Source of the DNA: DATFVA01 sp963832715
GTDB taxonomy: Bacteria; Bacteroidota; Ignavibacteria; Ignavibacteriales; Ignavibacteriaceae
Assembly: GCA_963832715.1 (NCBI GenBank)
Contig: CAWHVB010000010.1
Span: 234,552-298,551, forward strand
Reading direction: 5' to 3'
Length of the DNA stretch: 64,000 nucleotides
Position numbers and translations under genes: made by a program. Within the stretch, counting starts at the first letter, position 1. The number at the start of each line of letters is the position of its first letter. Below, piece after piece: positions 18,963-28,620 of the stretch. The notes beneath the pieces are model-generated. The model saw only the letters and a list, made by a program, of their open reading frames with translations. It was not told the origin of the DNA and made no database searches.

Positions 18963-21845
18963 ATGAAATCAAAATTTACTTTTTTAAAGTTATTAGTACT
19001 TATAATAATAACAGCGATACCTTCATTTGCCCAATCTGGTAAGATAGTCGGTAAAGTTACCGATCTTGAAACCGGAGAACCTCTGATTGGCGCCAACATC
19101 CTTGTGAATGGAACCAATTTCGGGGCTGCTACAAACGTAGACGGCGAGTACATAATCCTGAATGTTCCGCCGAACACTTATACGCTGGTGGCACGCTATA
19201 TCGGGTATAAAGAAGTTACAAAATCCAATATCCAGGTTTCTGTCAACGTCACTACAGAAACAAACTTTCAAATGCCGAGCGAAACTTATGAACTCGGAAT
19301 TGTGGAAATAGTAGCCCCCAAACCGCTGATCAACAAAAACCTGACAAACTCGGTTAATATCGTCAGATCGGAAGATATTGAGAATCTGCCTATCCGCGGA
19401 GTAAACGCGGTTGTCAGTACTCAGACCGGAGTTGTTAATCAGGGCGGTACTTTATATGTAAGAGGGGGACGCCAGGATGCAGTTGCATATTATGTTGACG
19501 GAGTTCTGGTAAACAATCCCGTTTTCGGAGGAGCCCAGACTGCTCCGATAAATAACGCTATACAGGAAGTACAATTCCAGGCCGGCGGTTATCCAGCCGA
19601 ATACGGCGGTGCTAACGCCGGAATAATTTCAACGACGACAAAAATCGGCGGTGAAAGCTACAAATTCAGTATGGAAGGCATAACGGATGAGTTTACCTCC
19701 GCTGGCGACCAGTTCCTCAATACTTATTCATACGGCTATAGCGAATATGTATTGACAGGAAGCGGACCTATCTTTCCATCCCTGAAGAATATTAGATTCT
19801 TTGTTGCTGGTGATTATACCTGGAACAGAACTCCTATAGCTTTCAACCAGGGAGCAACATATAACAATATCTTTGACCCTGCTCTGGGCACATCAGCCGA
19901 TACCTTAAATTTCAGCTATCCCGATGGTTACAGACTCAACCAGGGACAGCGGCAAGTTCAGGTTCAGGGAAATTTATCGTTTGATTTTAATCCTTTTACT
20001 ATAAAGCTTAATGGGAGCTTTCTCAGGACTGACAGCAGGGATGGTGTTGGTATTACAAACTATCAGACTGCCAACAGGGCCGGAGAGCACCAGGCACAAA
20101 CAATTACATCAAGTATAAAAGTTACGCAGGTTTTAAATGACAGAGCTTTTTATGATCTGATCTTTAATTACTTTGGTGATTATTATGTTGATATGGATCC
20201 AATATTTGAGAATAACATTACAGCTTATGGCGACTCAGTATTGAACTCACAGGTTGGAACAACTCTCCAGGCAGACGGACAATATCTGCCTACCCTGAAA
20301 GCATATGGGTTCACTTTTACAAACGGTGTAATCCCCTATAACGGTTATAGAAAACAAAGGACGAACAGTTTAGGCGGTAAGATCAGCCTTCTATATCAGA
20401 TCGGTCAGCACCATGAATTAAAGACCGGTGCAGATATGAATTACTATACTATCAGGAGATACTCACTTCCTTCACCTGTAAGTATAGCAACGTTCAGGCG
20501 CTCATTGCCGCAGGGCTCCGGATACGATTTTTACGACAGATTAGACAACTACGGATATGATGAAATAGGTAATGTATCGGATGCCGGGATAAACGGTGCA
20601 AAACATCCGATCTTTGCAGCTTACTATATTCAGGATAAAATGGAATTCAGCGATCTTGTTGTCAACTTCGGTTTGCGTTTAGACTATATAGATACCGACA
20701 GTAAAACATTCAAGAATCCTCATGATATTCATTTTGTCAACAACCTGGTTGATCCGAATGATCTGATTGACCTGGAACCATTTACACAGGTAAGCCCGAG
20801 ATTAGGCTTTTCTTTTCCAGTAACAGACAAAACCGTATTTCACGCTCAGTATGGAAAATTTATCCAGCAATCACAGCTCAGAGATATCTACGAAGGCTAC
20901 AATGTGGTTGCCGACAATATACAGGGCGGTTTTGCAATTCAGCAGCCTGTCGGTTTCGGTTTGAAACCTGAAAGAAGCACCCAATATGAAATAGGTTTCA
21001 AACAGCAGCTGGGTGATATCTTTGCCTTTGATATCACTGGTTTTTATAAAGATATAAAGGACCAGATACAGGAAAGAAGCATTTACGCTGACCAGGGAGC
21101 AAATCATCGTCAGTATTATGCATATGTTAACGGAGACTTCTCGACTGTTAAAGGCGTTGAATTTAAGTTTGACTTAAGAAGAGTAGAAAGAATATCTGCA
21201 ACACTCGACTATACTTACTCAGATGCACAGGGAACTGGATCAAATCCTTCTTCAAGTTTCAGACAGATATGGCAGTCACCGACCGCAACACCTTATTTTC
21301 CGCAGCAGATCGCTCCTCTCGATTTCAACCAGGCACATACCGGTGCATTGAACATTGATTACAGGTTTGCTGACAACGACGGCCCATCAATTTTAGGGAG
21401 CCAGATCCTATCAAATTTCGGAATAAACGCATTATTCAGATTCACCAGCGGCTTTAACTATACAAGGTACACGGATGACAGCTTTGGCAACAGCAGAGTT
21501 CCTACTGAACCATTAAATGCATCGACTACCCCCTGGACGTTCCAGCTGGATATGAAAATAGATAAATCTGTTTCCCTGGGACCTCTTGATGCAAACATAT
21601 ATCTCTGGGTTATAAATGTATTGAATACTCAGAATGTAGTGGGAGTTTTTCCGGTTTCCGGAGATGCGTATGATGATGGTTACCTGACAAGTCCTCAGGG
21701 CGCACAGACCGTTGCAGGCATTGAATCCCAGTATGGTAAAGAATATGCTGATATGTATAAATATCTCTATTCAACCCTAAACTATGATTCCGGACATTTC
21801 GGTCCTCCCAGACAAATAAGGCTGGGTGTCAGGTTAAATTATTAA
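18963..21845 (+). CDS. TonB-dependent receptor with carboxypeptidase-like regulatory domain
   Basis: A 960-aa outer-membrane receptor. Signal peptide ~1-24 (ending SFAQ). A CarboxypepD_reg-like beta-sandwich follows (~26-105, KIVGKVTDLETGEPLIGANI). Then comes the plug (~125-235) with NIVRSEDIENLPIRG, LYVRGGRQDAVAYYVDGV and EVQFQAGGYPAEYGGANAG, and then a ~720-residue barrel ending in RLGVRLNY. TonB-driven receptors import ligands too large for porins, or in this phylum may take part in surface assembly. The AAGGAG site and spacing support the ATG at 18963. The downstream genes are a large T9SS-type cargo and a PorV-like protein, so the operon couples a receptor, a secreted protein and a probable cargo shuttle. 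Confidence 0.9.
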   Translation: MKSKFTFLKLLVLIIITAIPSFAQSGKIVGKVTDLETGEPLIGANILVNGTNFGAATNVDGEYIILNVPPNTYTLVARYIGYKEVTKSNIQVSVNVTTETNFQMPSETYELGIVEIVAPKPLINKNLTNSVNIVRSEDIENLPIRGVNAVVSTQTGVVNQGGTLYVRGGRQDAVAYYVDGVLVNNPVFGGAQTAPINNAIQEVQFQAGGYPAEYGGANAGIISTTTKIGGESYKFSMEGITDEFTSAGDQFLNTYSYGYSEYVLTGSGPIFPSLKNIRFFVAGDYTWNRTPIAFNQGATYNNIFDPALGTSADTLNFSYPDGYRLNQGQRQVQVQGNLSFDFNPFTIKLNGSFLRTDSRDGVGITNYQTANRAGEHQAQTITSSIKVTQVLNDRAFYDLIFNYFGDYYVDMDPIFENNITAYGDSVLNSQVGTTLQADGQYLPTLKAYGFTFTNGVIPYNGYRKQRTNSLGGKISLLYQIGQHHELKTGADMNYYTIRRYSLPSPVSIATFRRSLPQGSGYDFYDRLDNYGYDEIGNVSDAGINGAKHPIFAAYYIQDKMEFSDLVVNFGLRLDYIDTDSKTFKNPHDIHFVNNLVDPNDLIDLEPFTQVSPRLGFSFPVTDKTVFHAQYGKFIQQSQLRDIYEGYNVVADNIQGGFAIQQPVGFGLKPERSTQYEIGFKQQLGDIFAFDITGFYKDIKDQIQERSIYADQGANHRQYYAYVNGDFSTVKGVEFKFDLRRVERISATLDYTYSDAQGTGSNPSSSFRQIWQSPTATPYFPQQIAPLDFNQAHTGALNIDYRFADNDGPSILGSQILSNFGINALFRFTSGFNYTRYTDDSFGNSRVPTEPLNASTTPWTFQLDMKIDKSVSLGPLDANIYLWVINVLNTQNVVGVFPVSGDAYDDGYLTSPQGAQTVAGIESQYGKEYADMYKYLYSTLNYDSGHFGPPRQIRLGVRLNY

Positions 21846-21888
21846 TAAAGCCGGCTGTTATGCTATCTGAAATAAATTGGAGTTTAAA

Positions 21889-24800
21889 ATGAATAAAAAA
21901 TTAATCGGATTATTTTCTTGTTTTGTTTTCTTCCTGATCCTGGCATCTCTGGGCTTCAAAGGAGAAGATAAAAACAACGGCACGAGGAAAATAACTACAA
22001 ATGATAAATACAACTACATTGCCATTAACCAGATATTCATGTGGATTTCTAATAATGGTGATGGATCTCATAGTCCGACAACAGACGGACAGGGATTCTT
22101 CTGGCCCGGTGGCCCAAATGCCACCAAAGGTGCAATCTTTGAAGATGGATTGCTCTGGGGCGGAAAGATAGGACGTGAAATAAGAGTGGGAGGAAGCACA
22201 TACCGGCACGGACTGCAGGCGGGTAAAATCCTGGAAGACGGTACTGCAGATAATCCCGATCTTGATAAATACAGAATATACAAAATCAGAAAGGGATGGC
22301 AATCACTTCCCTCAGGTCCTGTAAAGGATCAGTACGAAAAAGATTATAATGAATGGCCTGTTGAAGACGGAGCTCCATGGGTGGATGTAGATGGCGATGG
22401 CATATTCACAAGAGGTGTAGATCAGCCTAAATTCGTCGGTGATGAAGTGCTCTGGTATGTATCGAATGATCTTGATCCCGCAAGAACAACTTTCCTATAC
22501 GGAACTCTTCCTATGGGAATGGAAGTTCAATCGACGGTATTTGGTTTCAACAGAACCGGTGCTCTTGGAGATATGGTTTTTGAGAAATTCAAATTTATCA
22601 ATAAGGGACAAAACACAATCAAAGATATGATTGTGGGATACTGGTCGGATACAGATCTTGGCGATGCTAACGACGATTACACCGGATGCGATACATCTCT
22701 GAGCCTGGGTTATACCTATAATGCAAATGCAAGTGATGCCATTTATGGTTCTCCTCCTCCTGCTATCGGATATGATTTCTTTCAGGGTCCGATTGTGCCG
22801 GGAGCTGCAACCGATAGTGGTAAATTTCTTGGAACTTATAGACATGGATATAAAAATTTACCCATGACTGCTTTTGCTTTCTATATAAATGGAAGTTCCG
22901 TTTATAAAGATCCTGATCTGGGTCTTCCTAACGGTGCCGTTGAGTTCTATAATTATATGCAGGGACTTGTCTGGGATGGCCAGCCGTTCATCGATCCGAA
23001 TACTCAATTGCCGGTTAAATTCGTATTGGCGGGTGATCCAGTTCCACCTGGCTCTGGTTGGCGTGAAGGCAGCAGCGGCTGGCCTGGCGGACCTGATCCC
23101 GGAGATAGAAGACATTTTATGGCTTCGGGACCTTTTGATATGGCTCCAGGTGATACTCAGGAAGTTGTTGTAGGATTAGTCATCGCTATAGGCGGAGACA
23201 ACCTCCAGAGCGTTGCTCAATTAAAATTAAAAGATGCCGCAGCACAGATTGCTTATAACCTTGATTTTCAATTGACTCCTTCACCCCCAAGTCCGGATCT
23301 GCATAGCTTTTCGCAGGATAGATCAATTACTTTATGGTGGGACAGGAACGCAGAATCGTACCATGAGTTCGACCCGCTGATACCTGATACAATCCGGCTC
23401 AAGGTTAACGGTCAGGATATACTAATACCGGTTCAGGATAGAACCTTTGATTTCCAGGGATACCGTGTATTCCAATACAAAGACTTGACCGGTAATGAGC
23501 CAAGGCTTGTTGCAACTTTTGATATTGTAGATTCAGTTGCTAACATATGGAACTATCAATATTATTACTTAAATGTAAACGGTACTCCTGTTAATATGGA
23601 TCCGGTTATCTCATCCGGCAATACCGGTTTAGCAAGGAGTATTACTATTACAAAGGATCAGTATACTAACGGACCGTTATACAACGGCAACCCGTATTAT
23701 TTTGCAGTTACAGCTTACGGTTATTCACCTTACAGTGATCCACCAGTTCTGGAAAGTCCTCCTGTTATTATCGAGGTATTCCCGGGAGTACGTGGAATAG
23801 GTGAAAACTATTCATATGAACAGGGTAATTCGGTTTACCTTGATCAGACATCAGGTCGGGGTGACGGAAGAGTAAGACTAAAAGTTATTGATCCCACCGC
23901 TCTGACCGGCCATAATTATAAGGTAGTTTTTAAAGATACCATCCCTAACTTAAAATATGATATTATTGATGTCACATCCGGTGATACGGTACTTAAAAAT
24001 GCTAATAAATTTGTAAGCTATAAGCTGGATACAAAAGATAATTATAAACCTGTTACGCCTGAAGCTGATACAGCAGGAAATGTGGTTATTGATGGATTTA
24101 TGCCTCTCGTTTACAATAGCGGCTACGATTCGATTACATATTTGAAATATAAACAGCCGTCATGGAAGGGGATGGTTAAGAGTATAACCGAAGTTAAAGG
24201 CCCGGGTGGACAGGAGCTTTCAGAACCCGTTAATGTATATGACACCCTTAACTCAACCGGGGAATGGAAAATCACAACTATAGGCAATCGTGCTACCAAA
24301 CCCCTGCAGAATATAAACGCCAGGGATGCGATAGGTACAGATGATTATGAGATCAGATTTACCGATAACGGCAGCCAATACTATTCAATCCACAGAACTA
24401 CAGGAATCGCTGGTGTTGCAAATGATACTCTTGCTCAGGATAGAGTTCCTTTTGAGGTTTATGATGTTGGAACAACGAGATACGATTTTGAAAAAAGACT
24501 TTATGTGAAATCTCTGGATACAACTCAGAGAGATTTTAACTGGTCTCAAAATGCATCAGGACAGTGGGAACCGATCTTTGCATATAAGAGCGACACTCCT
24601 TATTCTGAGCCATTGCCTAATACTTCCGGTAACATAGCTCCTCCTTCGCTGGTTATAAACAACTTCGTTATAGATGGAAATAAACCAGCAGCAGGTACAG
24701 TAATTAAGATTCAAACCATTAAACCCTTAAGTGAAGGGGATGTATTCGAAGGTAAAGTTGAAGCACCCAAGCTGAACGACGTAAGCCTGGCGAAAACAAA

Positions 24801-25116
24801 TATTAAACAGATCAGCGTCTTTCCGAATCCTTACTTCGGTGCAAATCCTCTTGAAAGGGACAAGTACCAGAGGTTTATGAGATTCACCAATCTTCCGGAT
24901 CAGGTTACCATAAGAATCTATTCTTTATCAGGCGTATTTATAAAGAGAATCGATAAAGATGATAATTCCCAGTATCTTGATTGGGATTTAAGGAATAAGG
25001 ACGGTTTACCGGTAGCCAGCGGAATGTATCTAGCATACCTGGATATGCCCGGAGTTGGAACTAAAATCATGAAATTAGCCGTTATAATGGAAACTCAATT
25101 TATTGATAGATTATAA
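21889..25116 (+). CDS. Large secreted protein with T9SS-type C-terminal domain
   Basis: A ~1075-aa exported protein. A TTG codon at 21877 is in frame, but GGAG at 21879-21882 is spaced 6 nt before the ATG at 21889, which is the better start (MNKKLIGLFSCFVFF). The body holds repeated Asp-rich turns (ADNPDLDKY, DVDGDGIFTRGVDQ, SDTDLGDANDDYTG), as in calcium-binding extracellular proteins. A fibronectin-like part lies at ~465-640. The C-terminus (~1000-1075; SVFPNPYFGANPLERD ... SGMYLAYLDMPG) resembles a type IX sorting domain but lacks the standard NYPNPFNP wording and ends with a short extra tail. I do not recognise an enzymatic domain. It lies 43 nt after the receptor and is probably in the same operon. 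Confidence 0.72.
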   Translation: MNKKLIGLFSCFVFFLILASLGFKGEDKNNGTRKITTNDKYNYIAINQIFMWISNNGDGSHSPTTDGQGFFWPGGPNATKGAIFEDGLLWGGKIGREIRVGGSTYRHGLQAGKILEDGTADNPDLDKYRIYKIRKGWQSLPSGPVKDQYEKDYNEWPVEDGAPWVDVDGDGIFTRGVDQPKFVGDEVLWYVSNDLDPARTTFLYGTLPMGMEVQSTVFGFNRTGALGDMVFEKFKFINKGQNTIKDMIVGYWSDTDLGDANDDYTGCDTSLSLGYTYNANASDAIYGSPPPAIGYDFFQGPIVPGAATDSGKFLGTYRHGYKNLPMTAFAFYINGSSVYKDPDLGLPNGAVEFYNYMQGLVWDGQPFIDPNTQLPVKFVLAGDPVPPGSGWREGSSGWPGGPDPGDRRHFMASGPFDMAPGDTQEVVVGLVIAIGGDNLQSVAQLKLKDAAAQIAYNLDFQLTPSPPSPDLHSFSQDRSITLWWDRNAESYHEFDPLIPDTIRLKVNGQDILIPVQDRTFDFQGYRVFQYKDLTGNEPRLVATFDIVDSVANIWNYQYYYLNVNGTPVNMDPVISSGNTGLARSITITKDQYTNGPLYNGNPYYFAVTAYGYSPYSDPPVLESPPVIIEVFPGVRGIGENYSYEQGNSVYLDQTSGRGDGRVRLKVIDPTALTGHNYKVVFKDTIPNLKYDIIDVTSGDTVLKNANKFVSYKLDTKDNYKPVTPEADTAGNVVIDGFMPLVYNSGYDSITYLKYKQPSWKGMVKSITEVKGPGGQELSEPVNVYDTLNSTGEWKITTIGNRATKPLQNINARDAIGTDDYEIRFTDNGSQYYSIHRTTGIAGVANDTLAQDRVPFEVYDVGTTRYDFEKRLYVKSLDTTQRDFNWSQNASGQWEPIFAYKSDTPYSEPLPNTSGNIAPPSLVINNFVIDGNKPAAGTVIKIQTIKPLSEGDVFEGKVEAPKLNDVSLAKTNIKQISVFPNPYFGANPLERDKYQRFMRFTNLPDQVTIRIYSLSGVFIKRIDKDDNSQYLDWDLRNKDGLPVASGMYLAYLDMPGVGTKIMKLAVIMETQFIDRL

Positions 25117-25119
25117 TTT

Positions 25120-25142
25120 TAGAGGGAGTTTAACTCCCTCTA
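25120..25142 (+). terminator. Hairpin between the large cargo and PorV-like genes
   Basis: AGAGGGAG (25121-25128) pairs perfectly with CTCCCTCT (25134-25141), with one more T-A pair outside and a 5-nt loop. It lacks a T-run, so it may attenuate or stabilise the mRNA more than terminate it. Confidence 0.5.
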
Positions 25143-25176
25143 TCCCTATAATCATTTTATAATAAGGAGATTGAAG

Positions 25177-26211
25177 ATGTCTTATAAATTTACAAGAATA
25201 ATAAAAATATCAATGCTGTCGCTCTTGATGATGGCAGAGGTATTTGCAAGCGGCGGGAAACGTAACGGCACAGCCGGAGCCCAGGAACTGCTTATACCTG
25301 TCGGCGCGAGAGGCCTTGCATTCAGCGGAAGCTATGTATCAGGTATCAGCGGCGTGGACGCTATTTACTATAATCCCGCGGGATTAAGTGCTACACAGAA
25401 CAGCACTGAAGCATTATTTACATACATGAATTATATAGCTGATATCGGTGTATCTTATGCTGCTGTCGGTGTTAATTTTGAAGGGTTCGGTGCCCTTGGA
25501 TTCAGCATCAAATCCCTCGATTTTGGTGATATTCCGGTTACAACAACGGAAAACCCATACGGTACCGGTGCAACGTTTTCACCAACCTATGTAACTTTAG
25601 GTCTGACCTACTCTAATACACTTACGGACAGAATAAGAGTCGGTGTTAACGTAAACCTTGTCAGTGAAAAAATAGTTCGTACAAGTGCAAGCGGTGTTTC
25701 GCTTGACGTTGGTGTACAGTACAGCGGTATAGCTGAAATTGATGGGTTAAATCTTGGAGTTGTACTCAGAAATTTCGGACCACAGATGTCTTTCGACGGT
25801 CCTGATTTATTAAGAAATGCTACTGATAACACAAACCGCGGTACACAGAAATATCTGATTGAAGCAGCGAGTTTTGAACTGCCCTCTCAGCTTGAGTTAG
25901 GTCTTTCATACGAGAGACATTTCTCAGATGATTACAAAGGTGTCATCATAACTTCGTTTGAAAATAATAACTTTGCAAATGATGAGTACAGGGCTGCTGC
26001 CGAATTCTCATTCAAAGATATATTTGCCGTCCGCGGCGGGTATGCATACCAGCCTGATGCCGGGGGAAACCAGGAAGAGGCTATATTCGGACCTACTTTC
26101 GGTGCCGGGGTTAATCTTAAATCCGGTATTGATATTACGGTAGATTATGCATATCGGTGGGCAAGATACTTTGATGCAAACCATATGTTCAGTGTTAAGT
26201 TAGGTTTTTAA
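25177..26211 (+). CDS. PorV/PorQ-family outer-membrane protein
   Basis: A ~344-aa barrel protein. GGAG at 25166-25169 is 7 nt before the ATG at 25177 and too close to the TTG at 25171, so the ATG is chosen. The signal peptide runs to about VFASGG. Then comes GTAGAQELLIPVGARGLAFSGSYVSGISGVDAIYYNPAGL, the conserved N-terminal region of PorV/PorQ/FadL-like barrels (quoted here in part: AIYYNPAGL). PorV homologues bind sorting domains and carry cargo from the T9SS translocon to the attachment complex. Placement right after a large cargo gene suggests a dedicated shuttle for it. That function is inference. Confidence 0.8.
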   Translation: MSYKFTRIIKISMLSLLMMAEVFASGGKRNGTAGAQELLIPVGARGLAFSGSYVSGISGVDAIYYNPAGLSATQNSTEALFTYMNYIADIGVSYAAVGVNFEGFGALGFSIKSLDFGDIPVTTTENPYGTGATFSPTYVTLGLTYSNTLTDRIRVGVNVNLVSEKIVRTSASGVSLDVGVQYSGIAEIDGLNLGVVLRNFGPQMSFDGPDLLRNATDNTNRGTQKYLIEAASFELPSQLELGLSYERHFSDDYKGVIITSFENNNFANDEYRAAAEFSFKDIFAVRGGYAYQPDAGGNQEEAIFGPTFGAGVNLKSGIDITVDYAYRWARYFDANHMFSVKLGF

Positions 26212-26233
26212 TAACCGTATTTATTAACTTACC

Positions 26234-26262
26234 AAAAAGGCTGGGTTACCAGCCTTTTTTAT
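26234..26262 (+). terminator. Rho-independent terminator
   Basis: GGCTGG (26239-26244) pairs with CCAGCC (26249-26254) with a GTTA loop. The stem is extended by AAAAA/TTTTT and followed by T-rich sequence. It ends the receptor-cargo-PorV transcript. Confidence 0.9.
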
Positions 26263-26270
26263 TAATTGCT

Positions 26271-27638
26271 ATGAAAAGACTTATTTTATTTTTCGCCATC
26301 TTTTTTCCAATCATTATAAATGCTCAGGACTTTAAGGTTGATTTCGACTATTCGAGATTCTTTTTTAATGATTCGAGCAATTACCTGGAAATTTATTATT
26401 CATTCTATCAGCCGCAGCTTAAACAGGTGGAAACTAATAACGAGCTGAAAATTAAAGGGATACTGAATATCAATATCCGGAATACTGCAAAGGCAGATAC
26501 CCTTGTAAATAAAAACTACCAGTTCGAGAATATTATATCGGACTCTCTTTCCGAGAATAATCAAAAATCATTTACCGGAAATATAGCATATGTGCTTCAA
26601 TACGGTGAATACAGGTGTACCCTTACGGGTATGGATGGAAATGATATGGTCAAACTTGACAGTGTATCATTTCCGGTTACAATATCAGCATTACCTCAGG
26701 ACAGGTTTTCAATCAGCGACCTCGAAATAGCATCTCTCATCAAGCATTCAGATCAAAATAAATCCATGTTCTATAAAAACACTTATGAGATTGTCCCGAA
26801 TCCCAGTGGTATTTTCGGCCAGGAGATACCTGTTCTATACTTCTATTCCGAAATTTATAACCTGGATAAAAATGTTGGATCTCAGGCATTAAGGGTTGAT
26901 CATCTGCTTCTGAATTCTGCGAACAAGACAGTTTATAATAAATCGGAATTATTTCCAAGAACTTCTAACTCAGCTGTAGATGTAGGTGCAATCAATATTT
27001 CAAAAATGCCTTCAGGTGCATATACTTTGGTTAATGTCGGTACAGATAGTGCAAAGAACATTACTGTATACTCATCAAAAAAGATATTTATCTACAATCC
27101 TTCCATCATAGACACTACGCCGATTGTATCTGTTGATAATAGTGTACTTACGTCAGAATTTGCTTCGATGTCGGAAGAAGAACTAAACCTGGCATTCAAT
27201 GAATCCAAATACCTGGCAACCAAACAGGAAAGCGATCAGTGGAAAACCCTTTCTAATGAACAAGCTAAAAGACAATTTTTATTTGATTTCTGGAAGGTCC
27301 GTGATCTTACTCCCGGCACGCCTATTAACGAGTATAAAAGAGAGTATTTTGACAGGGTTAAGCAGGCCAATAAACGATTTTCAAACATACAGCAGAAAGG
27401 CTGGAAAACGGACCGCGGGAGAGTTCTACTTTTGTACGGTGAACCCAGTGAAATAGAGAGATATCCGAATCAGGTTGATACCAAACCCTACGAGATCTGG
27501 CATTATAATGATCTTGAAGGCGGGGTAGTTTTTGTATTTGCCGACCTGACAGGATTTTCAGATTACACTCTGATAAATTCTACTAAACGGGGAGAACTTT
27601 CAGATCCCGACTGGCAAAGGAAGATCAACACTCACTAA
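26271..27638 (+). CDS. GWxTD domain-containing exported protein
   Basis: A 455-aa protein with a signal peptide (LILFFAIFFPIIINAQ, cut near 18). The C-terminal third carries the defining GWxTD motif in KGWKTDRGRVLLLYGEPSEIER (~383-404), preceded by FWKVRDLTPGTPINEY and followed by YEIWHY. The N-terminal part is beta-rich without a known fold. The family is widespread in Bacteroidota and relatives, and its function is unknown. It starts only a few nt after the upstream terminator and has its own downstream terminator, so it is probably monocistronic. Confidence 0.85.
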   Translation: MKRLILFFAIFFPIIINAQDFKVDFDYSRFFFNDSSNYLEIYYSFYQPQLKQVETNNELKIKGILNINIRNTAKADTLVNKNYQFENIISDSLSENNQKSFTGNIAYVLQYGEYRCTLTGMDGNDMVKLDSVSFPVTISALPQDRFSISDLEIASLIKHSDQNKSMFYKNTYEIVPNPSGIFGQEIPVLYFYSEIYNLDKNVGSQALRVDHLLLNSANKTVYNKSELFPRTSNSAVDVGAINISKMPSGAYTLVNVGTDSAKNITVYSSKKIFIYNPSIIDTTPIVSVDNSVLTSEFASMSEEELNLAFNESKYLATKQESDQWKTLSNEQAKRQFLFDFWKVRDLTPGTPINEYKREYFDRVKQANKRFSNIQQKGWKTDRGRVLLLYGEPSEIERYPNQVDTKPYEIWHYNDLEGGVVFVFADLTGFSDYTLINSTKRGELSDPDWQRKINTH

Positions 27639-27644
27639 ATTTTC

Positions 27645-27685
27645 AGCGGAGGGGCTAATTTGGCTCCTCCGCTCTTAATTTCCCT
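27645..27685 (+). terminator. Rho-independent terminator
   Basis: AGCGGAGGGGC (27645-27655) pairs with GGCTCCTCCGCT (27662-27673 region) over about 11 bp including one G-T pair, around a TAATTTG loop. It is followed by T-rich sequence. It ends the GWxTD gene. Confidence 0.85.
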
Positions 27686-27750
27686 TCTTAAAGTATCATA
27701 TCTTCTGTATTTTTAGAATAGTCAGTTAAAATATTTATAGTAAAAGTTTA

Positions 27751-28620
27751 TTGCAGAATTCAATAGAATACATATTTTTTCTGTTTTTCAGCTATTTGGT
27801 CAGAATTGCAGGCTTACGTTCAGCCCGGAAATTCTCATCTATTCTCGCATTTGTTTTCTTTTATATCATCCCGATCAGGAAACAGACAGTTATTGAAAAT
27901 CTATCTTTTTCCTTCCCTGATTACTCAAAAGAGAAAATAAAAGATATAGCTTTCCGATGCTATAAAAGCTTTTCAATTACATTGATTGAGCTGCTGGCCG
28001 TACCATGGCTGGACAGAAAACAGATGGAAGATATGATAAAATGCAGCAACCCTGATCTGATCATTAAAAGATACAACGAAAAAAGGGGCGTCATTCTGCT
28101 TTCAGCTCATTTCGGCAACTGGGAATACATTGCTCTATCAGTGAGTCTACAAATAAATGTTCCCTTTTCTGTTGTAGTTAAACCACAAAGGAATCCTTAT
28201 GTGACACAGTGGCTGGAGGAAGCCAGGACAAAATGGATCAACAAGATCATTCCTTCGGGCCTCTCAATAAGACAGGTGTACAAGGAACTACTTGAAAAGA
28301 AAATCGTTGCTATGGTAGCTGATCAAAGAGGTCCGAGAGAAGGAATAAAACTGGATTTTATGGGAAGACCGGCAATGTTCTTTTCAGGGCCGGCAATGCT
28401 TTCTCTCAAAACCGGCGCCCCATTACTATTCGGTATACCCGTCAGACAAGCAGACTATTCATACGAGGCGGAAATTTTTGAGGTCAGCAGGGAAAACTTA
28501 CCTGAAGGGGAAGAGGAAAAAGTTATTGAATTAACAAGGAGACAGAAAGAGTACCTGGAAAGATTCATCATCGATTATCCTGAACAATGGTTCTGGATGC
28601 ACAAAAGATGGAAATATTAA
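27751..28620 (+). CDS. Lysophospholipid/lipid A acyltransferase (LpxL/HtrB-like)
   Basis: A 289-aa membrane-associated acyltransferase. The catalytic H-x4-E box is in LLSAHFGNWEYIAL (~121-126), followed by VADQRGPREGIKLDFMGRPAMFFSGPAMLSLKTGAP and the C-terminal PEQWFWMHKRWK that typifies the LpxL/LpxM family. An N-terminal hydrophobic helix anchors it to the inner membrane. It would add a secondary acyl chain to a lipid A precursor or a related lipid. The TTG at 27751 is the only reasonable start before the conserved region. It overlaps the next gene at a TAATG junction, implying coupling with the heptosyltransferase-like gene. Confidence 0.87.
   Translation: MQNSIEYIFFLFFSYLVRIAGLRSARKFSSILAFVFFYIIPIRKQTVIENLSFSFPDYSKEKIKDIAFRCYKSFSITLIELLAVPWLDRKQMEDMIKCSNPDLIIKRYNEKRGVILLSAHFGNWEYIALSVSLQINVPFSVVVKPQRNPYVTQWLEEARTKWINKIIPSGLSIRQVYKELLEKKIVAMVADQRGPREGIKLDFMGRPAMFFSGPAMLSLKTGAPLLFGIPVRQADYSYEAEIFEVSRENLPEGEEEKVIELTRRQKEYLERFIIDYPEQWFWMHKRWKY

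Noticed and set aside
22889..23173. A 94-aa + strand open frame inside the large cargo gene
   Set aside because: It is an out-of-frame shadow of the 1075-aa coding sequence, without a ribosome site.
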